NCBI GenBank assembly: GCA_026770025.1
Contig: JAMXDE010000030.1
Coordinates: forward strand, 654,001 to 718,000
DNA: 64,000 nt
DNA from: Craspedostauros australis
Lineage: Eukaryota > Bacillariophyta > Bacillariophyceae > Mastogloiales > Achnanthaceae
Direction: 5' to 3'
Of the stretch, positions 43,487 to 52,891 are shown piece by piece. The notes beneath the pieces were generated by a model, which worked only from the letters and a program-made list of their open reading frames with translations, did not search any database and was not told the origin of the DNA. Within the stretch, counting starts at the first letter, position 1, and every line of letters begins with the position of its first letter. The translations under genes and the position numbers were made by a program.

Positions 43487-44279
43487 TGTCGAGATGTACA
43501 TGTGAGTATATGTCAAGATGTACGTGTATATGTGCATCGTTCACCCGTTATTCTCTCATACGCACTTGGACGGTATAACTATACTCGTGTCGATAGTATG
43601 CTGTGATTCGTCAGAATTACAGGGGAAATGGAACACACGAAAAGGGGCAAGATTTCTGGAAGAAATTTGCAAATAACGATTTCTGAGAGAATCAGAAGAT
43701 CGTCCGTCCATGCATCAATGGTACCAAGAGAATCTCGAGGTACTTCCCAACTAAACCTCAGATGACGATATCATCTGACAGACCACTGCATCACCAATGG
43801 AACGTGACATCTGGAGAGCAGAAGGACGCCTACTGACGTCGACAGGATGTCAACATGTCACCACGTCGACAGATGTCTCCAAGTCAGAGCAGGAGGCGAA
43901 GATACGATGACCCATGAAGATCATGGATACTGAAGGTGAACTTCAAATGGTAAGTACTCATGGAGTAGAAGCCAGTACTGAATGAACAGAGTGTCGAATG
44001 CGGAGTACGCATCGAACACGAAGCATCGTGTAGCACGAGCACATGATGGTGAGAGAGAGAGAGAGAGAATACAGAGAGGAGCGAGAGAGGATCTCGCATA
44101 CCGACTCATAGTCGGAGACCGAATCTACGAAACAGATTGAAGCGCCGAGAGCATCGGGCAAGAGAACGGGCGTACACCGAGAGCATCGGAGTGGCCAAGT
44201 AATGAAATAGCAAACAGACGACTATCAACCAACACCATCTTCCACGATTGTAGGTTACCGTGCGCGGAACTTGCCAACA
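43487..44279 (+). repeat. Family-A LTR, 3' LTR of unit A6
   Basis: 793 bp, TGTCGAG...TTGCCAACA. Diagnostic bases: CAGGGGAAATGG near 43619, GACGTCGACAGGATGTCAACATG near 43836, AACACGAAGCATCG near 44015 and GGGCGTACACC near 44168. The right flank is an internal point of another A LTR. Confidence 0.93.
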
Positions 44280-44541
44280 TACGCATCAAACACGGAGGAT
44301 CGTGTAGCACGAGCACACGATGTAGAGAGAATACAGAGAGGAGCGAGAGAGGATCTCGCGTACTGACTCATAGTCGGAGACCGAATCTACGAAACAGATT
44401 GAAGCGCCGAGAGCATCGGGCAAGAGAACAAACGGACACCAAGAGTATCGGAGTGCCAACGTCATGAAATAGCAAACAGACGACTATCAACCAACACCAT
44501 CTTCCACGATCGTAGGTTACCGTGAGCGGAACTTGCCAACA
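44280..44541 (+). repeat. Family-A LTR fragment (3' third)
   Basis: It begins at TACGCATCAAACACGG, about position 530 of the LTR, and runs to TTGCCAACA. It has a shortened GA microsatellite. Confidence 0.88.
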
Positions 44542-44631
44542 ACAGCTGTCTCCAAGTCAGAGCAGGAGGCGAAGATCCGATGATCCATGAAGATCATGGA
44601 TACTGAAGGTGAACTTCAAATGGTAAGTACT
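44542..44631 (+). repeat. Family-A LTR fragment, left piece, interrupted by LTR-C
   Basis: It starts inside the LTR at ACAGCTGTCTCC and continues to GGTAAGTACT, where a C-family LTR is inserted. The remainder of the same LTR is at 45422-45743. Confidence 0.88.
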
Positions 44632-45421
44632 TGTCAGGAATCGGGTGTTATAAAACGCGTGATTGCCGCACCTCCCAAGAGTGAGGAGACAAGTGCCATG
44701 AAACACTATATTACCGCACCTCCCACTGTGACATTGTGAACACCAAAATGTGAGGTACATGACAGGGCGAATGGTATCCTGAGACGAATGGTGAATGGCA
44801 AGTGTGGATCGGATGATGACTGTGAAGGGTAATGCAATCATCCAATACACAGTTGCATGTCACACGTGGCTGGAATGATGCACTCGTGACCACCATCAGG
44901 TACAAGCGAATACAGCCCTCAAGTAATGACGAACAAAGAACTGAGGAGTCGGAATATCCCATTACCACGAAGTACAAAAAGGACCGTGAGAGAACTCTCC
45001 GGTGATCATGGATGAAGCTGGTGACGAACCAGCGAAATGAATGTGATAAGGGATGGCTGCCTCAACACGAGACATCGTGTGAGAAATCGTGAGAACAACG
45101 GTTCAACCGTGAGAACAGTTGTGTCTCTTGTGTCTTGTGAAAAACACGAAGATGATGATCCGACCGAGTGAATCGAATCGGTAATGCCTGTGAATCAACG
45201 ATGTCTACGATGATGAATCTATCAGAGGAAAGACAGAGTGCATTCACGAGATGGGCAACCTTGCAAGATGAATGCATGGTAGATCAACAGATGCAACCAT
45301 GAGGATTGCAGCAGGAGATCGATCATCAAGATGAAAGAGCAATGAAGAGCTCACAGTTCGAAAGAGTAGATTCTAATATTGATTAGTCTTCTACTACTAA
45401 CACCACCCCGGATTTCCAACA
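44632..45421 (+). repeat. Solo LTR of family C inserted in a family-A LTR
   Basis: It starts TGTCAGGAATCGGGTG and ends CCGGATTTCCAACA, 790 bp. Host bases AGTAC occur on both sides (44626-44630 and 45422-45426), giving a 5-base target duplication (or 6 with one later change). No internal retroelement sequence is present. LTR-C shares terminal bases with LTR-B but differs inside. Confidence 0.85.
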
Positions 45422-45743
45422 AGTACCCATGGAGTAGAAACCAGTACTGAATGAACAGAGTGTCGAATGCGGAGTACGCATCGAACACAAAGTATCGTGT
45501 AGCATGAGCACACGATGTTGAGAAAGAGAGAGAATACAGAGAGGAGCGAGAGAGGATCTCGCGTACCGACTCATAGTCGGAGACTGAATCTACGAAACAG
45601 ATTGAAGCGCCGAGAGCATTGGGCAAGAGAACGGCGTACACCAAGAGCATTGGAGTAGCCAAGTAATGAAATAGCAAACAGACGACTATCAACCAACACT
45701 ATCTTCCATGATCGTAGGTTACCGTGAGCGGAACTTGCCAACA
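45422..45743 (+). repeat. Family-A LTR fragment, right piece
   Basis: It continues the LTR interrupted at 44631 and ends TTGCCAACA directly against host sequence AATAGAGCTACAC, which in the left block (13032) is preceded by GGGGAGT. Confidence 0.88.
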
Positions 45744-46220
45744 AATAGAGCTACACTAGTACCCATCTTAGAGAGAGACTACAAATCATCCGACCTGTCA
45801 GCATTCCAGTAGATCGAACAAATACTTCACCGGCCCCCACGTTTGGGGACAGATCCAGAACATTGAAGCAAATCTTTGGAACCCGTGTCAAGGAACCATT
45901 GGGGTTCCGATAACCAAGTTTCTGACACCCACCATCGCCAAAACGCTGACACAGGGAAACGGTGCCCCAGCAACGCACATCATCGCCCATTGTCTCTCAC
46001 GGAACTCAGACAACGGATCTCGACCCACGGTACATGGGCTACACAACCCACACGCATTGTCATTCAGGACACCACAGGAGATCATCCCCAAAGGGAAGAA
46101 CCATAGCACTAATCTCATAATCCGTACGTTTCTTCACCATCTACCAGTATTCTCAATTGACTACTTGTGGAACAGAAGACTCATCTTCGGACCGCTTGCC
46201 AGTCAAGCCTCTGCCTACAG
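45744..46220 (+). repeat. Old duplicated segment, right copy
   Basis: It aligns to 13032-13516 at about 92% by eye, with small indels. No gene supported. It ends at the transposon insertion point CTGCCTACAG. Confidence 0.8.
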
Positions 46221-46462
46221 GGACACCCGGCAAGTCCATTGGAACGTGCGTCGTTTGACTCATTTGACCAAAGAGATGAATCGAGGCTGTTTAATCGAAT
46301 TAGTCTTTCCTCCACAACCTGTGTCGTTGCATTCGCTGAAAATGACCTATTGATGTCGTACCGTTAAGTATTATATTTAACGAGATCGTCTATTGGTGTC
46401 CAATGACCGCCGTTGTGACTGTAGTTGTTTAAGTCACGAATCCATCTGATGCACAGCTGAAA

Positions 46463-46655
46463 GTGCATTTAACGCACTCCAAATGCATTTAATGCACTTC
46501 AATTGCATTTAATGCACTCCATTTGCATTTAATGCACTGCATTTGCATTTAATGCACTCCATTTGCATTTAATGCACTTCAAATGCATTTTTTGAACTCC
46601 AAGTGCATTTAATGCACTGCAAATGCATTTTTTGCACACCAAATGCATTTTTTGG
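46463..46655. repeat. Left subterminal array of the DNA transposon
   Basis: About nine units of TGCATTTAATGCACTCCATT and variants, some with TTTTTTG in place of TTTAATG. The start is about 243 bases from the left end. Confidence 0.85.
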
Positions 46656-47021
46656 TGGAAGCACACAGGTCACGGGACTCGCTTGAGCTGTTTGTGTGTG
46701 GGTTGGCGATTGGTGTGCAGGCCCCAAGAACAGGATTTTTTGCGAAAAGATGGCGCGAAGTTCAAGAGCCGCGCTCGTTGCCGACACGAGCGCTTGAACT
46801 GCCGAATCAAGAACTTGAAGACCACGAGCGACACTGTTCGCCATGCCCACCAATACCATGTGCACCCATTCGAGGCTCTGTGTGTGATTCTCCAATACCA
46901 AATGGACAACAGACTCGAGTTGTTTGCTGTGTGGACCCAGCGCGAGCACAAGACCCATTCAGGATACGATTGCAACTTCGTTCTGATACAATATTTCAGC
47001 ACTGAATTCATTCTGTTATGA
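46623..47021 (+). pseudogene. DDE transposase C-terminal fragment inside the DNA transposon
   Basis: A 132-residue frame whose first 30 residues are read through the end of the array. The recognisable part runs from about 46710 (RPQEQDFLRKDGAKF) through RHERLN (candidate catalytic Glu at 46788-46790), RIKNLKTTSDTVRH and FEALCVILQYQMDN to the stop. The catalytic DD part is missing, so it cannot act alone. It is the same fragment as at 13838 and 50202 in the opposite orientation. Confidence 0.55.
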
Positions 47022-48498
47022 TTTATTGGGTGTGCGTGAAGTTATAGACTCCTGAGCCTTATAGTTACAAAGTTATATTTTTCGAATTAGCCTTTGCCTA
47101 AAACCGTCAAGCGTGCGGACGGGAGAGGGCAAATGGGTTCGGAATCGTCAGTCGTGTTTCGACATGCTGTCCAGTCGTGTCTATCATCGACACACTCACA
47201 TTTCACGTGGGTGAGGCAGTTACTTGTAACGAAATGTTGAGGATTGCGTGGTGGCAGTGGGCATGCCGAGGCTGCTGCTTTGTCTGGGCTTTGGATCAAT
47301 GGAATCCATGTGGAGAAGAATACATATGGTGGTGAGCGGGTTGCAGGCTCCATGCTACCCACAGTGGGTACACCCCAATTCAACCTTTGCCCTCACCCTT
47401 AACTTGACCTGCATCATGCCTTGTTCTTGGTCTGCTGCTGTTCATGGTCCAGGAGGTTCAGCTTCGTCCACATCTCAATCAGCACATGCTGCCTTCCCTC
47501 CATATACCTACTCTATAGTACAGCCTTGTCCTTGCTTCAGGTCTATTCCCTGCCTGTGTGTTTGGACCTCCTCTCTGCTCGTCGTCGCCAATTGCCATCA
47601 TTGGCTTTGAACTGTTGCTCATCTGCTCCACCTCTTTACTTCTTGTTTCAGTGGTATTGAATCCACAAGCACTTGAATCATGATGCAAGAAACAACAAGG
47701 AGAACAACACTACAGTCACCAGTCTCTTTCTGCACCATGCCAACAGCTCAGCAGATGATCATGGCGTCCCATGTCCAAGGGGGACAAAGCAGGTTGTGCA
47801 GGACTTTGTAGAACATCCACAAACTATGCCAAGTATTATTTAGTATTGCATTTTGTTGTGCATAGCAAAGGATAAGTCACTGCCCTCCATTACATTACAT
47901 TACATAATATTATGTTGTGTACCATTCACACGTGTGGCTGGTGTGGCCAACATGTAGGGATGACACCACCAATGCTTTGCTGCTTGACACAACACCGCCA
48001 GGAGGAAACACCCAAAGGAGCCAAATCACCAACAGCGTGAGCAACCAACATGGCACTGGACCTGTCACAACATCACCATCCACACCATTGATTACAATTT
48101 CGGTCTGTCATCGACCGTCAATGACGTCATGCATTTTGTCCGCGTTGAGGACAAGCCAGCCAGTATTTGTGTCGTAGACTCTAGCTAAATATATATGACC
48201 CTATTGGACAACACGTTACATCACCGTCTAAGAAAGTAGAGTTGTCCGATTATGGATCTTCAGGAAAACATGATGGTACCCAGCATGGGACTTATAGACA
48301 ACACGATGGTACCCAGCATGGGGCTTGCAAGAACCACTGAATTGGCAGCAGGAGAATTGTTCTTGCTCACCACGACCACCTTCCGTTCGCAAACAGTACG
48401 TCTGGCTCATGCAACCACCAGTTTTGCGCCCAGCGGTTGGATGTGGCGAGTTGACACCAGGAGGATCCATTCACGAATTGTGGACAGCAAAACCGATG
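47022..48498. other. Transposon interior, no supported gene
   Basis: Homology to the remnant in the host blocks continues to about 47308; after that the sequence is unique in this window. Frames on both strands are short and without recognisable domains. A doubled GATGGTACCCAGCATGGG occurs at about 48271-48323, and a TGACGTCA palindrome near 48122. Confidence 0.6.
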
Positions 48499-48697
48499 AA
48501 GTGCATTTAATGCACTTCAAATGCATTTTTTGCACTCCAAATGCATTTAATGCACTCCAATTGCATTTTTTGAACCCCGAATGCATTTAATGCACTCCAT
48601 TTGCATTTAATGCACTCCAATTGCATTTAATGCACTTCAAATGCATTTTTTTAACCCCAAGTGCATTAAATGCACTACAAATGCATTAAATGCAAAA
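48499..48697. repeat. Right subterminal array of the DNA transposon
   Basis: About nine units of the same 20-base family as the left array. It ends about 236 bases before the right end, which mirrors the left array's distance. Confidence 0.85.
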
Positions 48698-48933
48698 GGA
48701 AGCAGGTTCGACGGGACTCGATGACACTTCAACCAAACGGAAGCAATGACCAAATTTGTCCGAGTATCACCGATTGATAAAGTATTAATATCAATGAATC
48801 AAACAAAGACGTCGCTGCGACATTTGCTTTGTCAACATCTCACAAACAACGAAGAAACACAACAAATGACAAAAAGCACTTTGGAGTCGTACTAGTCGTA
48901 AACTGAAGTATTTGATGCACTTGCCGGGTGTCC

Positions 48934-48983
48934 CAGCTAAACAACAGCCAACAAGACAACAGCCATTACATTTGGGCTCTATT
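48934..48983 (+). repeat. Host segment between two insertions
   Basis: The fifty bases match 13514-13563 with one difference. They are bounded by the DNA transposon on the left and a solo LTR-C on the right. Confidence 0.85.
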
Positions 48984-49916
48984 TGTCAGGAATCGGGTGT
49001 TGTGAAACACCGAATTGCCGCACCTCCCAAGAGTGTGGAGTTGAGCATTGTGGAATGCTACATTACCGCACCTCCCAAGAAGTCAAGAGTCAGGAGTCGA
49101 ATGTCATGAAATTATACATTACCGCAACTCCCACGTTTGATCATTGTGACACAGAAAAATGTGAGCTGCACGTAACTTGTGGTGGAGAACGCCACGTGCC
49201 GAATGCGAACCGGACTATGGTGTCCGTGACCTCAATGCAGGAATGCCAATCACACGTGTATGTCGCAGGGGGCGGGGATGTTGGAATCGTGACCAACATC
49301 ACGATACGAGCGACTACGGCCCCCATGTCGCAACCAATGAAAAAGAGTACTGGAGGAAGGCCAATGTCACGAAGTGTGAGACGGCCTGTGAACGAACCAG
49401 TGATGACGAACTTCCAGGAAGCCGGTGAAGTGATCGGCGAAGTAATGGGAGAAACGACAGGAGAAGCATCGGAGAAGATCGGAGATGATCGGAGATGTTT
49501 GATGGTCGAGGAGCTGAATGAGCTCCCAACCAAGGTGCTCCTGTGACGAGTGGGAAATCGTGATCTGATCGAATGAACCGATCTGTGTGATGCCTACGAC
49601 TCGGCGATGTCTACGCTAATGAAACTATTGGTAGAGGGCAGGAGATGGAATATCTGAGATGCATGATGAGATGCATGATGAGATGAACCAATACTGCAAG
49701 ATGAGATGTACATGGAGTACATGCTGCATGACATGATGAAGCAGGAGGACAGCACTGCATGAGCAAGGGCAAGACTGTGTGCTACTGTGGATTATGTATG
49801 CTTTGGCAAATGGAATTGAAAGTGATGATGTTGTACTCACAGTTCCAACAATGCAATAACAGGAATAGGTAACCAGAGACTACTACTAGAGACTGGGGTA
49901 CCCCGAATTTCCAACA
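48984..49916 (+). repeat. Solo LTR of family C with target duplication
   Basis: 933 bp from TGTCAGGAATCGGGTG to CCCCGAATTTCCAACA. TCTATT flanks it on both sides (48978-48983 and 49917-49922). The left block keeps the empty site GGGCTCTATTATCTCC at 13550-13565. Duplication length is 5 or 6, depending on whether the first T belongs to the LTR. It is about 140 bp longer than the other LTR-C copy. A 187-residue frame across it (48983-49546) has no recognisable domain. Confidence 0.88.
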
Positions 49917-50201
49917 TCTATTATCTCCACATGGGTTCCATTGATCCAAAGCCCAGACAAAGCAGCAGCCTTGGCATGCCCACCGCCACCACGCAATCCT
50001 CAACATTTCGTTACAAGTAACCGCCTCACCCACGTGAAATGTGAGTGTGTCGATGATAGACACGACTGGACAGCATGTCGAAACACGACTGACGATTCCG
50101 AACCCCATTTGCTCTGCACCGTCCGCACGCTTAACGCTACTAGGCAAAGGCTAATGCGAAAAATATAACTTTGTAACTATAAGGCTCAGGAGTCTATAAC
50201 T

Positions 50202-50618
50202 TCACGCACACCCAATACAGCATAGCAGAATGAATTCAGTGCTGAAATATTGTATCAGAACGAAGTTACAATCGTATCCTGAATGGGTCTTATGCTCACG
50301 CTGGGTCCACGCAGCAAACAGCTCGAGTCTGTTGTCCATTTGGTATTGGAGAATCACACACAGAGCCTCGAATGGGTGCACATGGCACTGGTGGCCATGG
50401 CGAACAGTGTCGCTCATGGTCTTCAAGTTCTTGATTCGGCAGTTCAAGCGCTCGTGTCGGTAACGAGCGCGGCTCTTGAACTTCGCATCATCTTTTCGTG
50501 AAAAATCCTGTTCTTGGGGCCTGCACACCAATCGCCAACCCACACACAAACAGCTCAAGCGAGTCCCGCGACCTGTGTGCTTCCACCAAAAAATGCATTT
50601 GGTGTACAAAAATTGCAT
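50202..50618 (-). pseudogene. DDE transposase C-terminal fragment, right block
   Basis: 138 residues, differing from the left-block copy by about one residue (DCN for DCS). It has the same RHERLN...SDTVRH...LQYQMDN pattern and lacks the catalytic aspartates. Confidence 0.55.
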
Positions 50619-50690
50619 TTGAAGTGCATTAAATGCAAATGCAGTGCATTAAATGCAAATGGAGTGCATTAAATGCACTTTCAGTTGTGC
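50586..50690. repeat. Short array of 20-base TGCATTAAATGCA units, right block
   Basis: It is the same as the array at 14222-14320. Confidence 0.75.
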
Positions 50691-51174
50691 ATCAGATTGA
50701 TTCGTGACTCAAACAACTACAGTCACAACGGCGGTCATTGGACACCAATAGACGATCTCGTTAAATATTGTACTTAACGACACGACATTTACTGGTCATT
50801 TTCAGCGAATGCAACGACACAGATTGTGGAGGTAAGACTAATTCGATTAAACAGCCTCGATTCATCTCTCTGGTCAAATGAGTCAAACGACGCACGTTTC
50901 AATGGGCTTGCCGGGTGTTCCTGTTGATGACGTGGTTGCGAGCGTGCAGCACTCGGGAAGGGAGTTTTGGGAATAGCAGGAACAGGGTTTACCGCAGCTT
51001 CCAACTTAACCCTTTACCGTTAATGACAGTCCCAACTCATGTCCCACAGCAAACTTGTCCGAGCGGAGTAGTATGTCTCAGTGAGGGCCCGATCATGTCG
51101 TAGTTATGTCTTGGGAATTGTGGTTGTGCAGGGAAAGTGCCTGCATAGTCGAAGCGGATGTACGGTCGAAGTGC

Positions 51175-51395
51175 ATGTGCAGTGCATGCGCACGAGCAGG
51201 GAAAATGCAGGCGCAGGAAAAGTGCAGTGCATGCGCATGCGCATGTTCAGTCGAAGTGCAGGTGCAGTGCAGTCCCTGTGCAGTGCAGTCCCTGTGCAGT
51301 GCAGTCCCTGTGCAGTGCAGTCCCTGTGCAGTGCAGTCCCTGTGCAGTGCAGTCCCTGTGCAGTGCAGTCCCTGTGCAGTGCAGTCCATGTGCAC
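51175..51395 (+). repeat. GTGCAGTGCAGTCCCT tandem array, right copy
   Basis: It has seven or eight consecutive 16-base units with the CCCT ending and one ending CCAT. The left copy has fewer CCCT units, additional CAT units and an extra upstream repeat of about 100 bases. Confidence 0.85.
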
Positions 51396-52891
51396 GCGCG
51401 CATCCACTTTCCACGTGCAACGACGCAACGATCAGACGCGCGGGGCGACACATGGACAGAAAATTGCATGCCGGCGCAGGTCCGTCGCACACTGTTGGAG
51501 CACATCGATAATCGCGTTTGTTGATGCATCACGACCAACCAGTTTGCGAATGACATTTATGCTTGTGGTGGAAACAAACGCATGCTTCCAGACGAGAATC
51601 ATTTTACCCTGTCCTCCAGACCTGTAATGCTTTGCTGAAACGAACACGAACGTCAGATGTTGCGCCATTGCTTTGACGCAAATAGCGCACACCACTACTA
51701 TGCTATCATGGAGAAGTGCAATGCAATTGTTCCACCGTATTCGTTGCAAAGTACTATATGCAAGTACATCAACATTACTGGTGGTTACACTTTGATTGGG
51801 AATCGGCACTCGCTGACCACACAATCTTGCTTCACAGGGGAGGTGCACTAAGAACACCGCGAAACACAGCTCACAGGAATCTCCTCGTTGCCTCCGAAAT
51901 CGAAACAAAGTCTCATAAAACAAATCGGTCATCAGATTGAAAACGCCAACAACCAGCAATCAACTGACAACCAGCAATCAACTGACAACCAGCAGTTGCA
52001 AGGAGACGACTCGCCCCTCTGAGGTCGCAACGAAGAGAAACAAACCAAAAAGGTACGCGCACATCACGAAGAAAGGGGGAGGGAAGCTTGGCTGATGGAT
52101 GAGGAAGATCGGACAGCACACACGCACACGCGCACGAACACGCTCACCTACACAACGGAGCATGCAGTCATTTGCAAAACCGAGGTCAAGACGCACACGA
52201 ACTGCGGACAGCGTCGCAGATGATGCAGCAGCACTGATGAAACGGCAGCACGCACCAACGCTGGAGATGCAAGATACCTGCGAGTGTGAGCACCATACCT
52301 ACATTCCAGTCAATCTTCGCGGCTCGTTATGCAGCGGTGCTGCGGCCCCTGTCGGTGGCGCCCATCTCGTTCGGGATGCCTCGTATCATGTCAATGTCCA
52401 ACGCGCGCCACTCCACATCCAGGCGCTCAAACTCCGCACCTCCTCCAAGCCGAATTAACCCATGCTCTGCTCTTTTCCATCACCATCATTCCTTCTCTTC
52501 CCTTCCCTTCGCACGCGCAACTGATGCCTCCTGTGTGCGCAATCTTGACGTGATCGAATCGTCACGATGTTGTGTCGATTGATGGATATCGTTGATCTCC
52601 ATTGATTGTCGTCGTTGTCGTTGCTCGCCACCGCGTCTCGCGTCATTTCACACACCAACAATTATGCTCACACAAATGAACACATCGCTACGACACTCAC
52701 AATCGTTGCCGTTCTTCGTGGGACGGAACTCGCTGCCAAACTCACACATGATGCTTGCATTGCCAATCCCAACCCATACGTGATCCGTACCAACCCATTC
52801 TCGTGGCACGTACGCATACATGCACGCAAACAAAATGCCCCCGCCATACAGAACCAACAGTCTCACGACAGCACCGAAGACAACAGCAAAG
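51396..52891 (+). other. Upstream region of right SAPT gene, no supported gene
   Basis: Essentially identical to 15093-16590. Nothing additional is seen. Confidence 0.5.

Larger units (their letters stand above)
29355..44279 (+). mobile_element. Tandem dimer of complete family-A Ty1/copia elements (A5-A6)
   Basis: The arrangement is LTR-internal-LTR-internal-LTR, 14.9 kb, both Gag-Pol frames open. The five bases on the left (ATCTG) and right (TACGC) do not match, so no target-site duplication brackets the dimer. Both flanks are themselves pieces of family-A LTR. Confidence 0.92.
46221..48933 (+). mobile_element. Harbinger-like DNA transposon, 2713 bp, with CAG target duplication
   Basis: The left end GGACACCCGGCAAGTCCAT and the reverse complement of the right end GGACACCCGGCAAGTGCAT differ at one base. 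CAG precedes the left end (46218-46220) and follows the right end (48934-48936). The left block holds the uninterrupted site CTGCCTACAGCTAAAC at 13507-13522, so insertion with a 3-base duplication is directly visible. Inside, arrays of near-palindromic 20-base units lie about 240-435 bases from each end, and a transposase C-terminal fragment lies near the left end. With only a fragment of transposase it is non-autonomous. A 3-base duplication and the fragment fit PIF/Harbinger, but CAG differs from the usual TWA target. Confidence 0.8.
49924..50921 (-). mobile_element. Harbinger-like DNA transposon remnant, right block
   Basis: It is collinear with 13560-14558, with a better preserved terminal repeat at 50904-50921 (GCTTGCCGGGTGTTCC) and a short 20-base array at 50586-50690. 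The opposite terminus is missing. Confidence 0.65.

Noticed and set aside
44280-44541. A separate short transposon between two LTR ends
   Set aside because: All of it aligns to the 3' third of the family-A LTR.
48983-49546. 187-residue frame over the solo LTR-C
   Set aside because: It starts at the LTR boundary, has no recognisable domain, and the other LTR-C copy does not keep it.
51250-51395. Regular array as a CRISPR
   Set aside because: Units are contiguous without unique spacers, and the window is eukaryotic.
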